64,000 nucleotides of DNA from Salinimonas iocasae. Lineage in GTDB: Bacteria > Pseudomonadota > Gammaproteobacteria > Enterobacterales > Alteromonadaceae. Position numbers and translations under genes: made by a program. Positions within the stretch are counted from its first letter, which is position 1. Each line of letters begins with the position of its first letter. The notes beneath the pieces are model-generated. The model made no database searches. It was given only the letters and a program-made list of their open reading frames with translations, and was not told the origin of the DNA. Of the stretch, positions 45,971 to 54,257 are shown one piece after another. The DNA lies in NCBI RefSeq assembly GCF_006228385.1, contig NZ_CP039852.1:3178001-3242000 (forward strand), in the 5' to 3' direction.

Positions 45971-47818
45971 TTATGTCCAGCTTACCAGCCCAATCACACC
46001 AAAATACGCCAGGTAAATGACTACCACCAGCTGAAGCGCAAGATAGACAGCTACAAAGCCGCGCAGCCAGCGTGACGTTGATGGACCACGATATTTAATG
46101 CGTTTCCAGCATGCCCATAATGTGACTATAGCTAACAGGATTGACGCAATAAACAGCGCCACGGAAATGGGCCCCGGTCCACCGAGATTGTCAAAAGGAT
46201 TGCTGAGCCCTACACCGATTAAGACTAAAAACGCCACGGCAATCAGGGCAGATAAAGACATCCATTTACGCAGCTGCAGGCTATGGGCGCCGACTATTTT
46301 ACCTCGTGCCTTATTGATCAGCCAGACAGGCGTGTAAACTACAGTAATAACCAGCGTCAGAAACCACGCCAAAAATATAACCTTATCTGCTATAGCGCCA
46401 AATGCAGAGGTCGTAACGAAAACCCGATCACCGTAATGAATGACGTCTCCAGCTACCGGATCGGTGGCGCTGGTCATTACAATCTCTCCCTTATCATTGC
46501 TCCAAATATCATTGCCAACATAAACAATATCTCGTTGCCAGCCAGGATTTGCCACCATAGAAAGGTGTGCACCCTCATCGTTGATATCAATTAAAACAGG
46601 CGAAGCTATTCTCTCGATAAAATACTGCTTTTCTATACGCGGATTGATAAGACGATAGTAACCTGACAGTTCCTGCCACCGCTGGGGTACCGGTTCCGCC
46701 TTTACAGTCGGTACAGTATTCTCCTGTGCGATAAAGTCTGCCAGCAATCTTGCAGCTTTATAGAATGCCCTGGGGTTTTCATCATTAAGGAGTAGCGCAA
46801 AGCCGGTCCCGTTGTCAGGTAAATAAGACAGCTCCGACGTCCATCCGGGTAACGAGCCATCGTGGCCCCGATATCCCCAGCCATCATAATAACGAGAGAA
46901 GTTATAGACCCCATACCCGGCATCAAATTTACCCGCATTGGTGGTTTGAGATTGCTCCATACGCTTGATGGATTCAGCATTTAGCAACGGCTTTCCCCGT
47001 TCTGTAAAAAAGGTCAGTAGACGCTGCATATCACTAATGCTAGATGAGGCGCCCCCCGCGGGGTACATCAGTAAATGGTCGTGCTCTACGATATTGCCCC
47101 CACTATGTCCTTCTGCCATCGTGACCGACTCAAGCGCGGTGCCGTAAAATGTGTGATTCATGCCTAAAGGTGTGAATATCTCGGTTTGCACATAGTCGGT
47201 AAAAGGCTGCTCCGTGACTTTTTCAATAAGCAGCGCGGTAACCGCCGCAGCGGTGTTTGAATAGGAATGGCGAGTACCGGGAGCCCACCGGCTGATATGA
47301 CTGTCAGGCTGAAAACGCAACGCTTCAGTTAAAGGCATCACTGGCTGATTATCATACACAAATTCTGCCAGCGACATTTCGTCAAAGCCTGTTGTGCTTT
47401 CCAACAAATGTTTAACTTTTAACGGGTGTGTTGCTTCCCAAGGATTTTCAAATTCGAATTCTGGCAGCACTTCGGCAACGTTCGAATCGGGATCTATCCT
47501 CCCCTCCTCAATAAGCTGCATTGCCGCAATCCCTACAAACATTTTACTTATAGAAGCAATTCGGTAAGCGGTGTCGGCGGTAACCGGAGTTTCCTGCCCT
47601 TTTTGTAACGAGCCTATCGTTTTTATATGCGCAGGTTTATCAGGTTGAACAATTGCGTAGGACAGTGAGGGAAGGTTTTCTTTTTTGACCAGTTCGGCCA
47701 TGCTTTTATCAAGTGAATCAAGGGTAACGGGAGGGGATTCGCTGGCCAGCGCGGGGAGACAAAACAGCCACCCACTCACCGCCATAGCCATTGCAAGTAA
47801 CCTTATCGGCTTCAACAT
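45971..47818 (-). CDS. Membrane-anchored serine hydrolase, beta-lactamase/class C fold
   Basis: 615 residues from ATG 47818 (AGGAAG six bases upstream). Signal peptide LLAMAMAVSGWLFCLPALAS, then a penicillin-binding-type hydrolase domain (about 30-370) with SxxK in YRIASISKMF (near residue 90), YSNTAAAVTALL (Tyr-x-Asn) and GYRGHDGSLPGWTSEL. A beta-rich linker follows, and the C-terminus has about four membrane spans (VIFLAWFLTLVITVVYTPVW onwards). This layout is that of peptidases/esterases of the EstB/AmpC-like group. The substrate is unknown; a D-amino peptide or an ester is likely. Confidence 0.88.
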   Translation of the reverse strand: MLKPIRLLAMAMAVSGWLFCLPALASESPPVTLDSLDKSMAELVKKENLPSLSYAIVQPDKPAHIKTIGSLQKGQETPVTADTAYRIASISKMFVGIAAMQLIEEGRIDPDSNVAEVLPEFEFENPWEATHPLKVKHLLESTTGFDEMSLAEFVYDNQPVMPLTEALRFQPDSHISRWAPGTRHSYSNTAAAVTALLIEKVTEQPFTDYVQTEIFTPLGMNHTFYGTALESVTMAEGHSGGNIVEHDHLLMYPAGGASSSISDMQRLLTFFTERGKPLLNAESIKRMEQSQTTNAGKFDAGYGVYNFSRYYDGWGYRGHDGSLPGWTSELSYLPDNGTGFALLLNDENPRAFYKAARLLADFIAQENTVPTVKAEPVPQRWQELSGYYRLINPRIEKQYFIERIASPVLIDINDEGAHLSMVANPGWQRDIVYVGNDIWSNDKGEIVMTSATDPVAGDVIHYGDRVFVTTSAFGAIADKVIFLAWFLTLVITVVYTPVWLINKARGKIVGAHSLQLRKWMSLSALIAVAFLVLIGVGLSNPFDNLGGPGPISVALFIASILLAIVTLWACWKRIKYRGPSTSRWLRGFVAVYLALQLVVVIYLAYFGVIGLVSWT

Positions 47819-47881
47819 GATGTACTTCCTTTTATAAATTAACATCCTGTACTGATCCATCGCATGGATCACAGGCCGCAC

Positions 47882-48258
47882 ATCAATGGTTATTCGTTTT
47901 TATCTGAGGATGGCAGCCATAACACTACGCTTAAAAAGCAGAAAAAGAAAAGGGTAACAATTGTTCTGCCAAAAATGCGTGAGCGTTTGAAATTTAAGTA
48001 TTTATCGCTATCTACTTTATCAGAACGGGTGAAAAAATCACCTGATATTTGATGGTAAGGCAGGCTTTACCAACTGTAGTAGCGTATTAAAAAACATCGT
48101 TCTGACTGACTGGAAATGCTGCCCTTGGCCACAACATAGCCGCAAATGAGAAGTTGTTCGAAACGTATTCCACTTATGACGTCTGCTACACCAGCAATGT
48201 GATACCCATGCCTCAAATTGAGCAATCATTGGGTAAGATTTTTGTCTTTTTAAAAGTA
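47882..48258. other. Gene-free stretch downstream of the small minus-strand genes
   Basis: No frame here has a ribosome binding site or a protein-like composition that I trust. Small symmetric elements are present (GGTGAAAAAATCACC near 48029; TGGTAA-N8-TTACCA near 48052-48071) which may end transcription of the two-gene unit at 48259-48557. Confidence 0.4.
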
Positions 48259-48354
48259 CTATGATTTAAAGAACATATAATCCATCAGCATTAAAAACAC
48301 ACAAGTACAAAAGAACCAATAGCCTATCTTTTCTATTTTACTCTTTTCCTTCAT
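48259..48354 (-). CDS. 31-residue single-span membrane peptide, candidate immunity protein
   Basis: Short frame found by reading the minus strand. ATG 48354 has AAGGA seven bases upstream. The product begins with a charged segment MKEKSKIEKIGYW, continues with a hydrophobic span of about 17 residues (FFCTCVFLMLMDYMFF) and ends KS before TAG. It lies 47 bases downstream of the double-glycine peptide gene on the same strand. Tiny basic membrane proteins in this position are typical bacteriocin immunity proteins. Family membership cannot be shown; function is inferred from size, topology and position. Confidence 0.5.
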   Translation of the reverse strand: MKEKSKIEKIGYWFFCTCVFLMLMDYMFFKS

Positions 48355-48371
48355 ATCTTTTCCTTGAAAGC

Positions 48372-48394
48372 CGGGGCCAACATAAATGGCCCCG
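48372..48394 (-). other. Hairpin between the bacteriocin-like gene and its downstream partner
   Basis: Seven-base arms CGGGGCC and GGCCCCG with a nine-base AT-rich loop, located between the stop of the peptide gene (48402) and the start of the membrane peptide (48354). It may adjust the ratio of the two products. Confidence 0.55.
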
Positions 48395-48401
48395 AAAACT
48401 G

Positions 48402-48557
48402 TTAGGGAATGTTGTGAGCAGCATCATACAAGGACGAGCCTAGCCAGCTACCGATATGACCAAAAGCACCTGCCCCGTAGTCAGTCAAAAACAGTGCCCA
48501 CACTGCGACCGCCATTCCCCCTGAAATGTCATCCACTTCATGTTGTTTTAATTCAAT
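48402..48557 (-). CDS. Double-glycine leader peptide, bacteriocin/microcin-like
   Basis: Minus-strand frame of 52 codons ending in TAA at 48402. The first 14 residues (xELKQHEVDDISGG) fit the double-glycine leader consensus with acidic/hydrophobic spacing and an ISGG cleavage site. The remaining 37 residues are hydrophobic and Gly/Ala-rich (MAVAVWALFLTDYGAGAFGH, then a Trp/Leu/Ser segment ending AAHNIP), like class II bacteriocins and microcins. The weak point is the start: a TAG lies three codons upstream and only ATT (48557) or ACG (48560) is available, with AGGA 8-11 bases before them. Either a rare start codon or a decayed gene. No exporter gene is in view. Confidence 0.55.
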   Translation of the reverse strand: MELKQHEVDDISGGMAVAVWALFLTDYGAGAFGHIGSWLGSSLYDAAHNIP

Positions 48558-48813
48558 CGTTTTCTAAATCCTTATTGAAGGTTTAGTCTGCTGAATCCAG
48601 TGTCACGGTACAGCCAGACATGAATACTGTATAACAGCACGCATACCGTAACCGCTGTACTAAAGCCCGTGTTTTCTGGCTTACGCGCATGCTTTTACTC
48701 TGGATATTTGAACCAGAGCTATCATCCGATCATCGCAGGGGATTATTAATTTGCTGTAATACCAGCGAGTTAGCTGCTTCACGCATGAACTTTCTGTTTG
48801 CGATACAGTAGAA
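48558..48813. other. Upstream region of the bacteriocin-like gene
   Basis: Contains no credible protein gene. On the minus strand TATACA-type hexamers near 48630 could be promoter elements, and a hairpin CTCTGG-N9-CCAGAG lies at 48698-48718. It also holds the 5' region of the plus-strand esterase gene. Confidence 0.35.
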
Positions 48814-49683
48814 ATGTGTATGAAACTGCTCCTGATTATATTCGCTACCGTGCTACTGGGCGGCTGTGCAAAACTGATGTTTGCCACGGCTAACACCACC
48901 ACACTCACTTTTGATGGTGATATCACCGAAAATATTGCTTATGGCACTGCGTCCCGTCAAAAGCTGGATATTTTCGTCCCTGAGGACCTGGATGAAGGCA
49001 CTGCGCCAGTTGTGATATTTTTTCATGGTGGCCGCTGGAGCTTTGGTTCAAAAGATCAGTATCAGTTTGTCGGCATACGCCTGGCCTCGATGGGTTATGT
49101 AGCGGTATTACCTAATACAAGGCTGTACCCGGAAGTGAAATTTCCGACATTTGTTGATGATGCTGCAGCAGCGGTGGCGTGGATACAAAACAATATTCAA
49201 AAGTACGGCGGCAGTGAACAATTAATTATCAGTGGACACTCATCAGGTGCGCATATTGGTGCATTAGTGGTAGCCGACGAAAGTTATCTGAAAAAAGCCG
49301 GCGGCGATCCACAAGGCATTGATGCATTTGTAGGAATGAACGGTCCGTATGACTTTACGCCTAAAGCAGATGACCTTCGGGATATGTTTGGCCCGCCCGA
49401 ACAGTTCGACAAAATGGTTGTCACCCATTATATCGATGGTGGTGAGCCCCCGTTTGCGCTGATGTATTCATCAAATGATAAGACGGTGCACGAGCAGAAC
49501 CTGAAACGACTAAAGGCAAAAATAGAATCGGTGGATGGCCAGGTCAGTACCTACATTTATGATAAGGGCGAACATACCGGAACCGTCGCCGCATTAAGCT
49601 GGGCTAATCCTGATGATTTGCCAGTGGCAGATGACATGCAGGCCTTTATACAAAAATATGTTCTTACCCCGAAGCAAAGGTAA
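48814..49683 (+). CDS. Alpha/beta hydrolase lipoprotein (carboxylesterase type)
   Basis: 289 residues. Lipoprotein signal KLLLIIFATVLLGGC (Cys about 18), then an esterase fold: oxyanion motif FFHGGRWSFGSK (HGG), nucleophile elbow ISGHSSGAH (Ser in GHSSG, about residue 150), and late acid/His region with GEHTGTV. It resembles the HSL/BD-FAE-like esterases that act on short esters. Two ATGs (48814 and 48820) are possible and neither has a clear ribosome binding site. It diverges from the bacteriocin-like unit. Confidence 0.85.
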   Translation: MCMKLLLIIFATVLLGGCAKLMFATANTTTLTFDGDITENIAYGTASRQKLDIFVPEDLDEGTAPVVIFFHGGRWSFGSKDQYQFVGIRLASMGYVAVLPNTRLYPEVKFPTFVDDAAAAVAWIQNNIQKYGGSEQLIISGHSSGAHIGALVVADESYLKKAGGDPQGIDAFVGMNGPYDFTPKADDLRDMFGPPEQFDKMVVTHYIDGGEPPFALMYSSNDKTVHEQNLKRLKAKIESVDGQVSTYIYDKGEHTGTVAALSWANPDDLPVADDMQAFIQKYVLTPKQR

Positions 49684-49707
49684 CAGGCTGTATTCCGTGA
49701 GATGTTT

Positions 49708-49923
49708 TTACTTCCAGCCCTGACGCCAGTTATCGGTTTTCTTAAGTTCACGCCAGTCAATTGCATATTCATTGTTTGAGTGTATTGCCTCAATCACACA
49801 ATGAACAACAGCACCCGCTTCGTTATATTCAACTTCAGTAACGGTGAAGTGCTTTTCTTTGTTCACATGCCGCACGGCTGTCCATTTACTATGAAGTAGC
49901 TTTGTCGGACTGACTGGGTTCAT
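49708..49923 (-). CDS. TIGR02450 family small protein
   Basis: 71 residues from ATG 49923, which has GAGG seven bases upstream; the longer in-frame extension up to 50013 lacks conservation. The sequence MNPVSPTKLLHSKWTAVRHV, then KEKHFTVTEVEY and a C-terminal Trp-rich DWRELKKTDNWRQGW, is characteristic of a conserved but uncharacterised gammaproteobacterial family. It is a cytoplasmic, soluble, single-domain protein. Convergent with the esterase gene. Confidence 0.85.
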   Translation of the reverse strand: MNPVSPTKLLHSKWTAVRHVNKEKHFTVTEVEYNEAGAVVHCVIEAIHSNNEYAIDWRELKKTDNWRQGWK

Positions 49924-50190
49924 ACACGTGCCTCGATGCATTTTGGTAGTACCCGATGGCGTTCTTTCCACCCCGTTGCTATAACGGTAATTAGCAAAAT
50001 GATTATTAATCAACTCAGGCTTATTAACCGGGCACTACAGCGTAGTGGTGATGATGGTTTTTAGATTAACGCACAGTTAAATGGATGGAAGTTAAATTTT
50101 TTATAAATCAGCGACCGATGCTTGGCGGTGCGTAAATTGTGCGTATAATTGCAAATTCAAACACCCGTTTAAATTTAATAGGAGTGGGTT

Positions 50191-51951
50191 ATGCCTCAGT
50201 ATCAGGCCCCTATGGCAGACTATCAGTTTCTGCTTAAAGAGTGGTTGTCATTAGACACACACTATCAACAGCTGGGTATCAGCGACTTCGACTTTGAACT
50301 TGCTAATGAAGTTATCTCTCAGGGCGCGAAGTTCGCCGAAGATGTGATAGCACCGCTAAACCGCACTGGTGATGAGCAAGGCTGTAAGCTTGAAAACGGC
50401 AAGGTGACCACCCCTGACGGTTTTGCTGAGGCATATAAAGAATATATCGCAAATGGCTGGAACAGCATGCTGGGTTCGGCCGACTATGATGGCCAGGAGC
50501 TGCCCTATTCGATGGCTGTACCGGTACATGAAATGCTTCATTCTGCCAACCTGAGCTGGCGCCTGACCAGCATGCTTACGGAAAGCGCCGTTCTTGCCGT
50601 GACACGCCATGCCAGCGAAGCACTTAAGTCACAGTATCTGGCTAAGCTGATAAGCGGTGAGTGGACCGGTACAATGAACCTGACTGAACCTCACGCTGGT
50701 ACCGATTTGGCACTGCTAAATACTAAAGCTGAGCCGCAGGATGATGGCAGTTATACCATTACCGGAAATAAAATCTTTATCACCGGTGGCGACCACGAGT
50801 GGACCAGCAACATTATCCACATGGTACTGGCCCGTCTGCCTGATGCACCTGCAGGTGTTAAAGGCATCAGCTTATTCCTGGTTCCTAAATTTCTGCTGGA
50901 TGATAACAATGAGCCTGCCGAGGCCAATGCGGTTTCTGTCGGCAGTATCGAACATAAGATGGGTATTAAAGGCAGCCCCACCTGTGTAATGAATTATGAT
51001 GGCGCCAAAGGCTGGCTGATTGGCGAGGAAAACAAAGGTCTGGCTTGCATGTTCACAATGATGAACGACGCACGCTTTCAGGTCGGTCTGGAAGGTCTGG
51101 GCGCAGCCGAGGCGTCTTTTCAGGGTGCCCTGGAATACGCTCGTGAGCGGGTGCAGTCGCGTGCGCCACAGGGTGTTCAGAATCCTGACGGAAAAGCCGA
51201 CCCCATTGTTTTTCAGCCCGATGTGGCACGCATGTTGTTAACCCAGAAAACACAGACTGAAGGCTGCCGGGCGCTTGCGGTGTTGTATTCAAAGTATATG
51301 GACATTGAACGCCTGGGCAATGATGAAGACAAGAATACCGCAGGTCAGGTGCTGCAATTTTTAACGCCGGTGTGTAAAGCCTTTATGACCGATATGGGAC
51401 TGGAAGCGAGTAGTCTGGGGGTTCAGGTACTTGGCGGCCACGGTTATATTCGTGAATGGGGTATGGAGCAGCTAATGCGTGACGTACGTATTGCGCAGCT
51501 TTATGAAGGCACCAATGGTATTCAGGCGCTGGATCTTATCGGTCGAAAGCTGACCCGCGATAAGGGCCAGATGATGGAAACCACTTATATCGAGTTTGGT
51601 AAGCTGGTTGAAAATATTCAGGATGACACTGTTAAAGCACAGGCTCAGGCATTACTGGATGACTGGCGTGCAAGTTCAGCCGATTGTCTGGCGTTGGATC
51701 CGGCCGATGTCGCCAGTGCCGCGTGCGATTACCTTGCCTACACCGCTTATTCTCTGATTGGCGTACTTTGGTATAGCATGGCAGATAGCGCATCACGTAG
51801 TGAAAACCAAACTATCGCCAGTGCAAAAGCCAAGTCCAGAGACTTTTATATCGCTCGCATTTTACCGCGTCGTGATGCTCACAAAGTAGCGATGAAAGCA
51901 GGAAAAGCGTCGGTACTGTCAATTTCAGGTAGTGAGTTCGATTATCTTTGA
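50191..51951 (+). CDS. Acyl-CoA dehydrogenase, DmdC-like long form
   Basis: FAD-dependent enzyme of 586 residues. It starts MPQYQAPMADYQFLLKEWLS, the N-terminus typical of the long acyl-CoA dehydrogenases that include 3-methylmercaptopropionyl-CoA dehydrogenase (DmdC). Visible are TGTMNLTEPHAGTDLALL and KIFITGGDHEW (flavin/substrate contacts), VLGGHGYIREWGMEQLMRD and YEGTNGIQALDLIGRKL, plus the family-specific C-terminal domain. No other DMSP genes are present, so it could equally act on fatty acyl-CoA. It is monocistronic, with AGGAG before the ATG and a strong terminator behind. Confidence 0.9.
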   Translation: MPQYQAPMADYQFLLKEWLSLDTHYQQLGISDFDFELANEVISQGAKFAEDVIAPLNRTGDEQGCKLENGKVTTPDGFAEAYKEYIANGWNSMLGSADYDGQELPYSMAVPVHEMLHSANLSWRLTSMLTESAVLAVTRHASEALKSQYLAKLISGEWTGTMNLTEPHAGTDLALLNTKAEPQDDGSYTITGNKIFITGGDHEWTSNIIHMVLARLPDAPAGVKGISLFLVPKFLLDDNNEPAEANAVSVGSIEHKMGIKGSPTCVMNYDGAKGWLIGEENKGLACMFTMMNDARFQVGLEGLGAAEASFQGALEYARERVQSRAPQGVQNPDGKADPIVFQPDVARMLLTQKTQTEGCRALAVLYSKYMDIERLGNDEDKNTAGQVLQFLTPVCKAFMTDMGLEASSLGVQVLGGHGYIREWGMEQLMRDVRIAQLYEGTNGIQALDLIGRKLTRDKGQMMETTYIEFGKLVENIQDDTVKAQAQALLDDWRASSADCLALDPADVASAACDYLAYTAYSLIGVLWYSMADSASRSENQTIASAKAKSRDFYIARILPRRDAHKVAMKAGKASVLSISGSEFDYL

Positions 51952-51971
51952 TCTCGCGTATACCGGATAAC

Positions 51972-52001
51972 AAAAAGCCCCGTACCAGCGGGGCTTTTTT
52001 T
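51972..52001. terminator. Bidirectional Rho-independent terminator
   Basis: AAAAAGCCCCG-TACCAG-CGGGGCTTTTTTT between the acyl-CoA dehydrogenase (+) and the GH97 gene (-). Confidence 0.93.
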
Positions 52002-52023
52002 ATATCGATAAATATCTACCGAA

Positions 52024-54081
52024 CTAGTTCAGCGCCTTAAACCGCACAGCGGCACCACCAGCATTCGCCAGATACAAGTCGATGCTGTCTTTCGCAGTAA
52101 CGGTTTTTGTCTCATAACTCATTGCATACGGGTTATCTTTCCACTGCGTATCCTGCTTGTCCTGATAGATCTGGGCTTCATATTTTTGCCCTGATTTAAG
52201 AAAATCCAGTTTTACCGTGACAGTCCGGGGCTCTTCATTGGTAATAGCGCCAAGGTACCAGTCATCACCTGAGTAGTCCCTGTGCTTTTTCTCTTGTCTG
52301 GCAATAACGATAAAGTCGCCAACTTCACCCTGCAGCGCTTCAGTTTTTTCCCAGTCGGTAGGGACATCCTGAATAAACTGGAAGGCCTGCTTATGTTCAA
52401 GATAATTCTCCGGTAAATCCGCCGCCATCTGAATAGGGCTGTACAATACAACGTACTGTGCAAGCTGACGCGTTAATGTTGACATCGGGCGGCGTACAAA
52501 GTCGGCCGTATCGTTTTCCGGCACTTCAGGACGCTTATAATCGAAGTCGAAAATGCCTGGTGTGAAGTCCATAGGGCCGGCCAGCATGCGGGTGAATGAC
52601 ATGGTAGGAATATGATTAGCCGGATTAGGCGCACCAGCACCCGAGTTGTATTCCTGCCCGCGCGCACTTTCCCGTGAAATCCAGTTAGGATAGGTACGAC
52701 GTAGCCCCGTGTCTTTCACTGATTCGTGCGTGTTTATAGCCAGCTCGTATTTTGCCGCTGTACTGACATTATTAATGAAGTGATTGACCACAGGCTGGCT
52801 GTCAGTAAATTCATAGCGCATCACGCCGTTTTCATCCCGACGTTTCAGGTTCTGACCAAATGCCACATAACCTGTTTTAATCTGCTCTACACCATGGTCC
52901 TGATACAACTTGAAGCCATCTTCCATTTGCTCTTCATAGTTGGTGATACCGCCAGAAGTCTCGTGGTGACCGATAAGCGTAACGCCTTTTTTCTTACCGT
53001 AATCAGTTACCGCTTTGATATCAAAGTCCGGATAGCTCTCGGTAAAGCTGAATAGCTGAGAGTTTTCGATCCAGTTGCCATCCCAGCCTTTATTCCAGCC
53101 TTCCACTAATACTCCGTCAAAGCCATATTTGGCGGCAAAGTCCATATATTCTTTAGTACGTTCGGTGGTTGCCCCATGTTTCTCACCAGAGCCCCAGGTG
53201 TATTTGCCGATATGCATGCCCCACCAGATGCCAACATATTTACCCGGGTTAATCCAATCAACCTCACCCAGTTTATTAGGTTCATTGAGGTTAAGTGAAA
53301 TGTAGGAATTGATAAGATCAACCGCTTGTTCACCCACAGTTACAGTGCGCCACGGTGTGGTGAAGCTGCCTTCTTTATGCACCAGTGTACCATCAGCCCG
53401 CGGAGCCAGATTAGCCTCTAAACGGCCTCCATCCTGACGCTGCAGACTCATTCCGGCGTAATCAACCAGTGCCGCTTCGTGAATGGCCAGATGCGTGCCG
53501 TCTTCATATTTAACGGTGAACGGGGTGTGCGCCAGATCTACGTCCTGCAAAGGCGTTTCACGGTAAAGGTATTCATAGCGCTCACGGCCCTGTCCGGGGA
53601 TCCAATAAGCTGTAGCATTGTCTGAATTAGTCAGGTGAAACTGTGTCAGTTCGCGCGTAATGTTGCGCTGCCCACCACCAGGGACTTCGTAGCGAAAGCC
53701 GATGCCATCATCAAAAACACGGGCGCGAACCACAAACTTGCGCTGCGCATCATCGGTATGCGTAAACTCCACAGCCAGTTCATTATACTTGTTTTCGATG
53801 ATACGCTGTTCGCCCCAGGGCTGCTCCCAGGTGTCATCATGCTTATCACGGCTGATCTCTTTTACCGAAAAGTCACGATACATCGGCTGTGCCTGTTCAA
53901 AGGTAAAGCCCAGCTTACTGGCATCAATCAGTTTTTTACCCTTGAATGTCAGCGAATACTCAGCCAGTTCATTTTCATCTGAAAATGTCAGAACTAAATC
54001 GCCGTCCGGAGATTTTACCGAAATATCCTCGGCATGAGCAGTAAACGCAAGCATACCCAGCGCAAGTGTGAAATATCGCAT
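52024..54081 (-). CDS. Glycoside hydrolase family 97 protein (alpha-glucosidase SusB-like)
   Basis: Exported glycosidase, 685 residues, signal peptide YFTLALGMLAFTAHA. N-terminal beta-sandwich (about 20-270) with VKSPDGDLVLTFSD and GGQRNITRELTQFHL. The central barrel carries WWGMHIGKYTWGSG, KYGFDGVLVEGWNKGWDGNW, VTLIGHHETSGGITNYEEQM and RGQEYNSGAGAPNPANHIPT; a C-terminal beta domain closes the protein. GH97 includes calcium-dependent inverting alpha-glucosidases and retaining alpha-galactosidases; which one is not decided here. ATG 54081 has GAGG upstream, and the 15-codon extension was discarded. No other starch or sugar gene adjoins. Confidence 0.92.
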   Translation of the reverse strand: MRYFTLALGMLAFTAHAEDISVKSPDGDLVLTFSDENELAEYSLTFKGKKLIDASKLGFTFEQAQPMYRDFSVKEISRDKHDDTWEQPWGEQRIIENKYNELAVEFTHTDDAQRKFVVRARVFDDGIGFRYEVPGGGQRNITRELTQFHLTNSDNATAYWIPGQGRERYEYLYRETPLQDVDLAHTPFTVKYEDGTHLAIHEAALVDYAGMSLQRQDGGRLEANLAPRADGTLVHKEGSFTTPWRTVTVGEQAVDLINSYISLNLNEPNKLGEVDWINPGKYVGIWWGMHIGKYTWGSGEKHGATTERTKEYMDFAAKYGFDGVLVEGWNKGWDGNWIENSQLFSFTESYPDFDIKAVTDYGKKKGVTLIGHHETSGGITNYEEQMEDGFKLYQDHGVEQIKTGYVAFGQNLKRRDENGVMRYEFTDSQPVVNHFINNVSTAAKYELAINTHESVKDTGLRRTYPNWISRESARGQEYNSGAGAPNPANHIPTMSFTRMLAGPMDFTPGIFDFDYKRPEVPENDTADFVRRPMSTLTRQLAQYVVLYSPIQMAADLPENYLEHKQAFQFIQDVPTDWEKTEALQGEVGDFIVIARQEKKHRDYSGDDWYLGAITNEEPRTVTVKLDFLKSGQKYEAQIYQDKQDTQWKDNPYAMSYETKTVTAKDSIDLYLANAGGAAVRFKALN

Positions 54082-54213
54082 AGCTTTCCTCTTCGTTGTG
54101 ATTGTCAAAGCATAGCAGTGAGACAACGTAAATACAGTTTTAATATTAAGCAGTTAACGTATTCGAAGATCATAATTTAACGACCGTAATAGTCAGTCAG
54201 ATTGTCAGAGATA

Positions 54214-54241
54214 AAAAAACCAGGCTGTTGCCTGGTTTTTT
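54214..54241 (-). terminator. Rho-independent terminator of the nuclease gene
   Basis: AAAAAACCAGGC-TGTT-GCCTGGTTTTTT directly behind the minus-strand nuclease gene. The rest of the gap to the GH97 start is AT-rich with nothing else recognised. Confidence 0.92.
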
Positions 54242-54257
54242 AAAAGGTAATGCGCTT

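Noticed and set aside
47864..48052. Plus-strand 62-codon frame near the serine hydrolase start
   Set aside because: Overlaps the 5' region of the serine hydrolase gene, no ribosome binding site, low-complexity Lys-rich middle.
48038..48229. Minus-strand 63-codon frame downstream of the candidate immunity gene
   Set aside because: No Shine-Dalgarno sequence, Cys/His/Trp-rich in an irregular way, no recognisable domain; probably chance.
48386..48586. Plus-strand 66-codon frame opposite the bacteriocin-like gene
   Set aside because: Composition is not protein-like and there is no ribosome binding site; the minus-strand frame with its leader motif explains the region better.
48681..48926. Minus-strand 81-codon frame overlapping the esterase start
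   Set aside because: It lies opposite the lipoprotein signal of the esterase gene, has no ribosome binding site and shows no protein-like composition.
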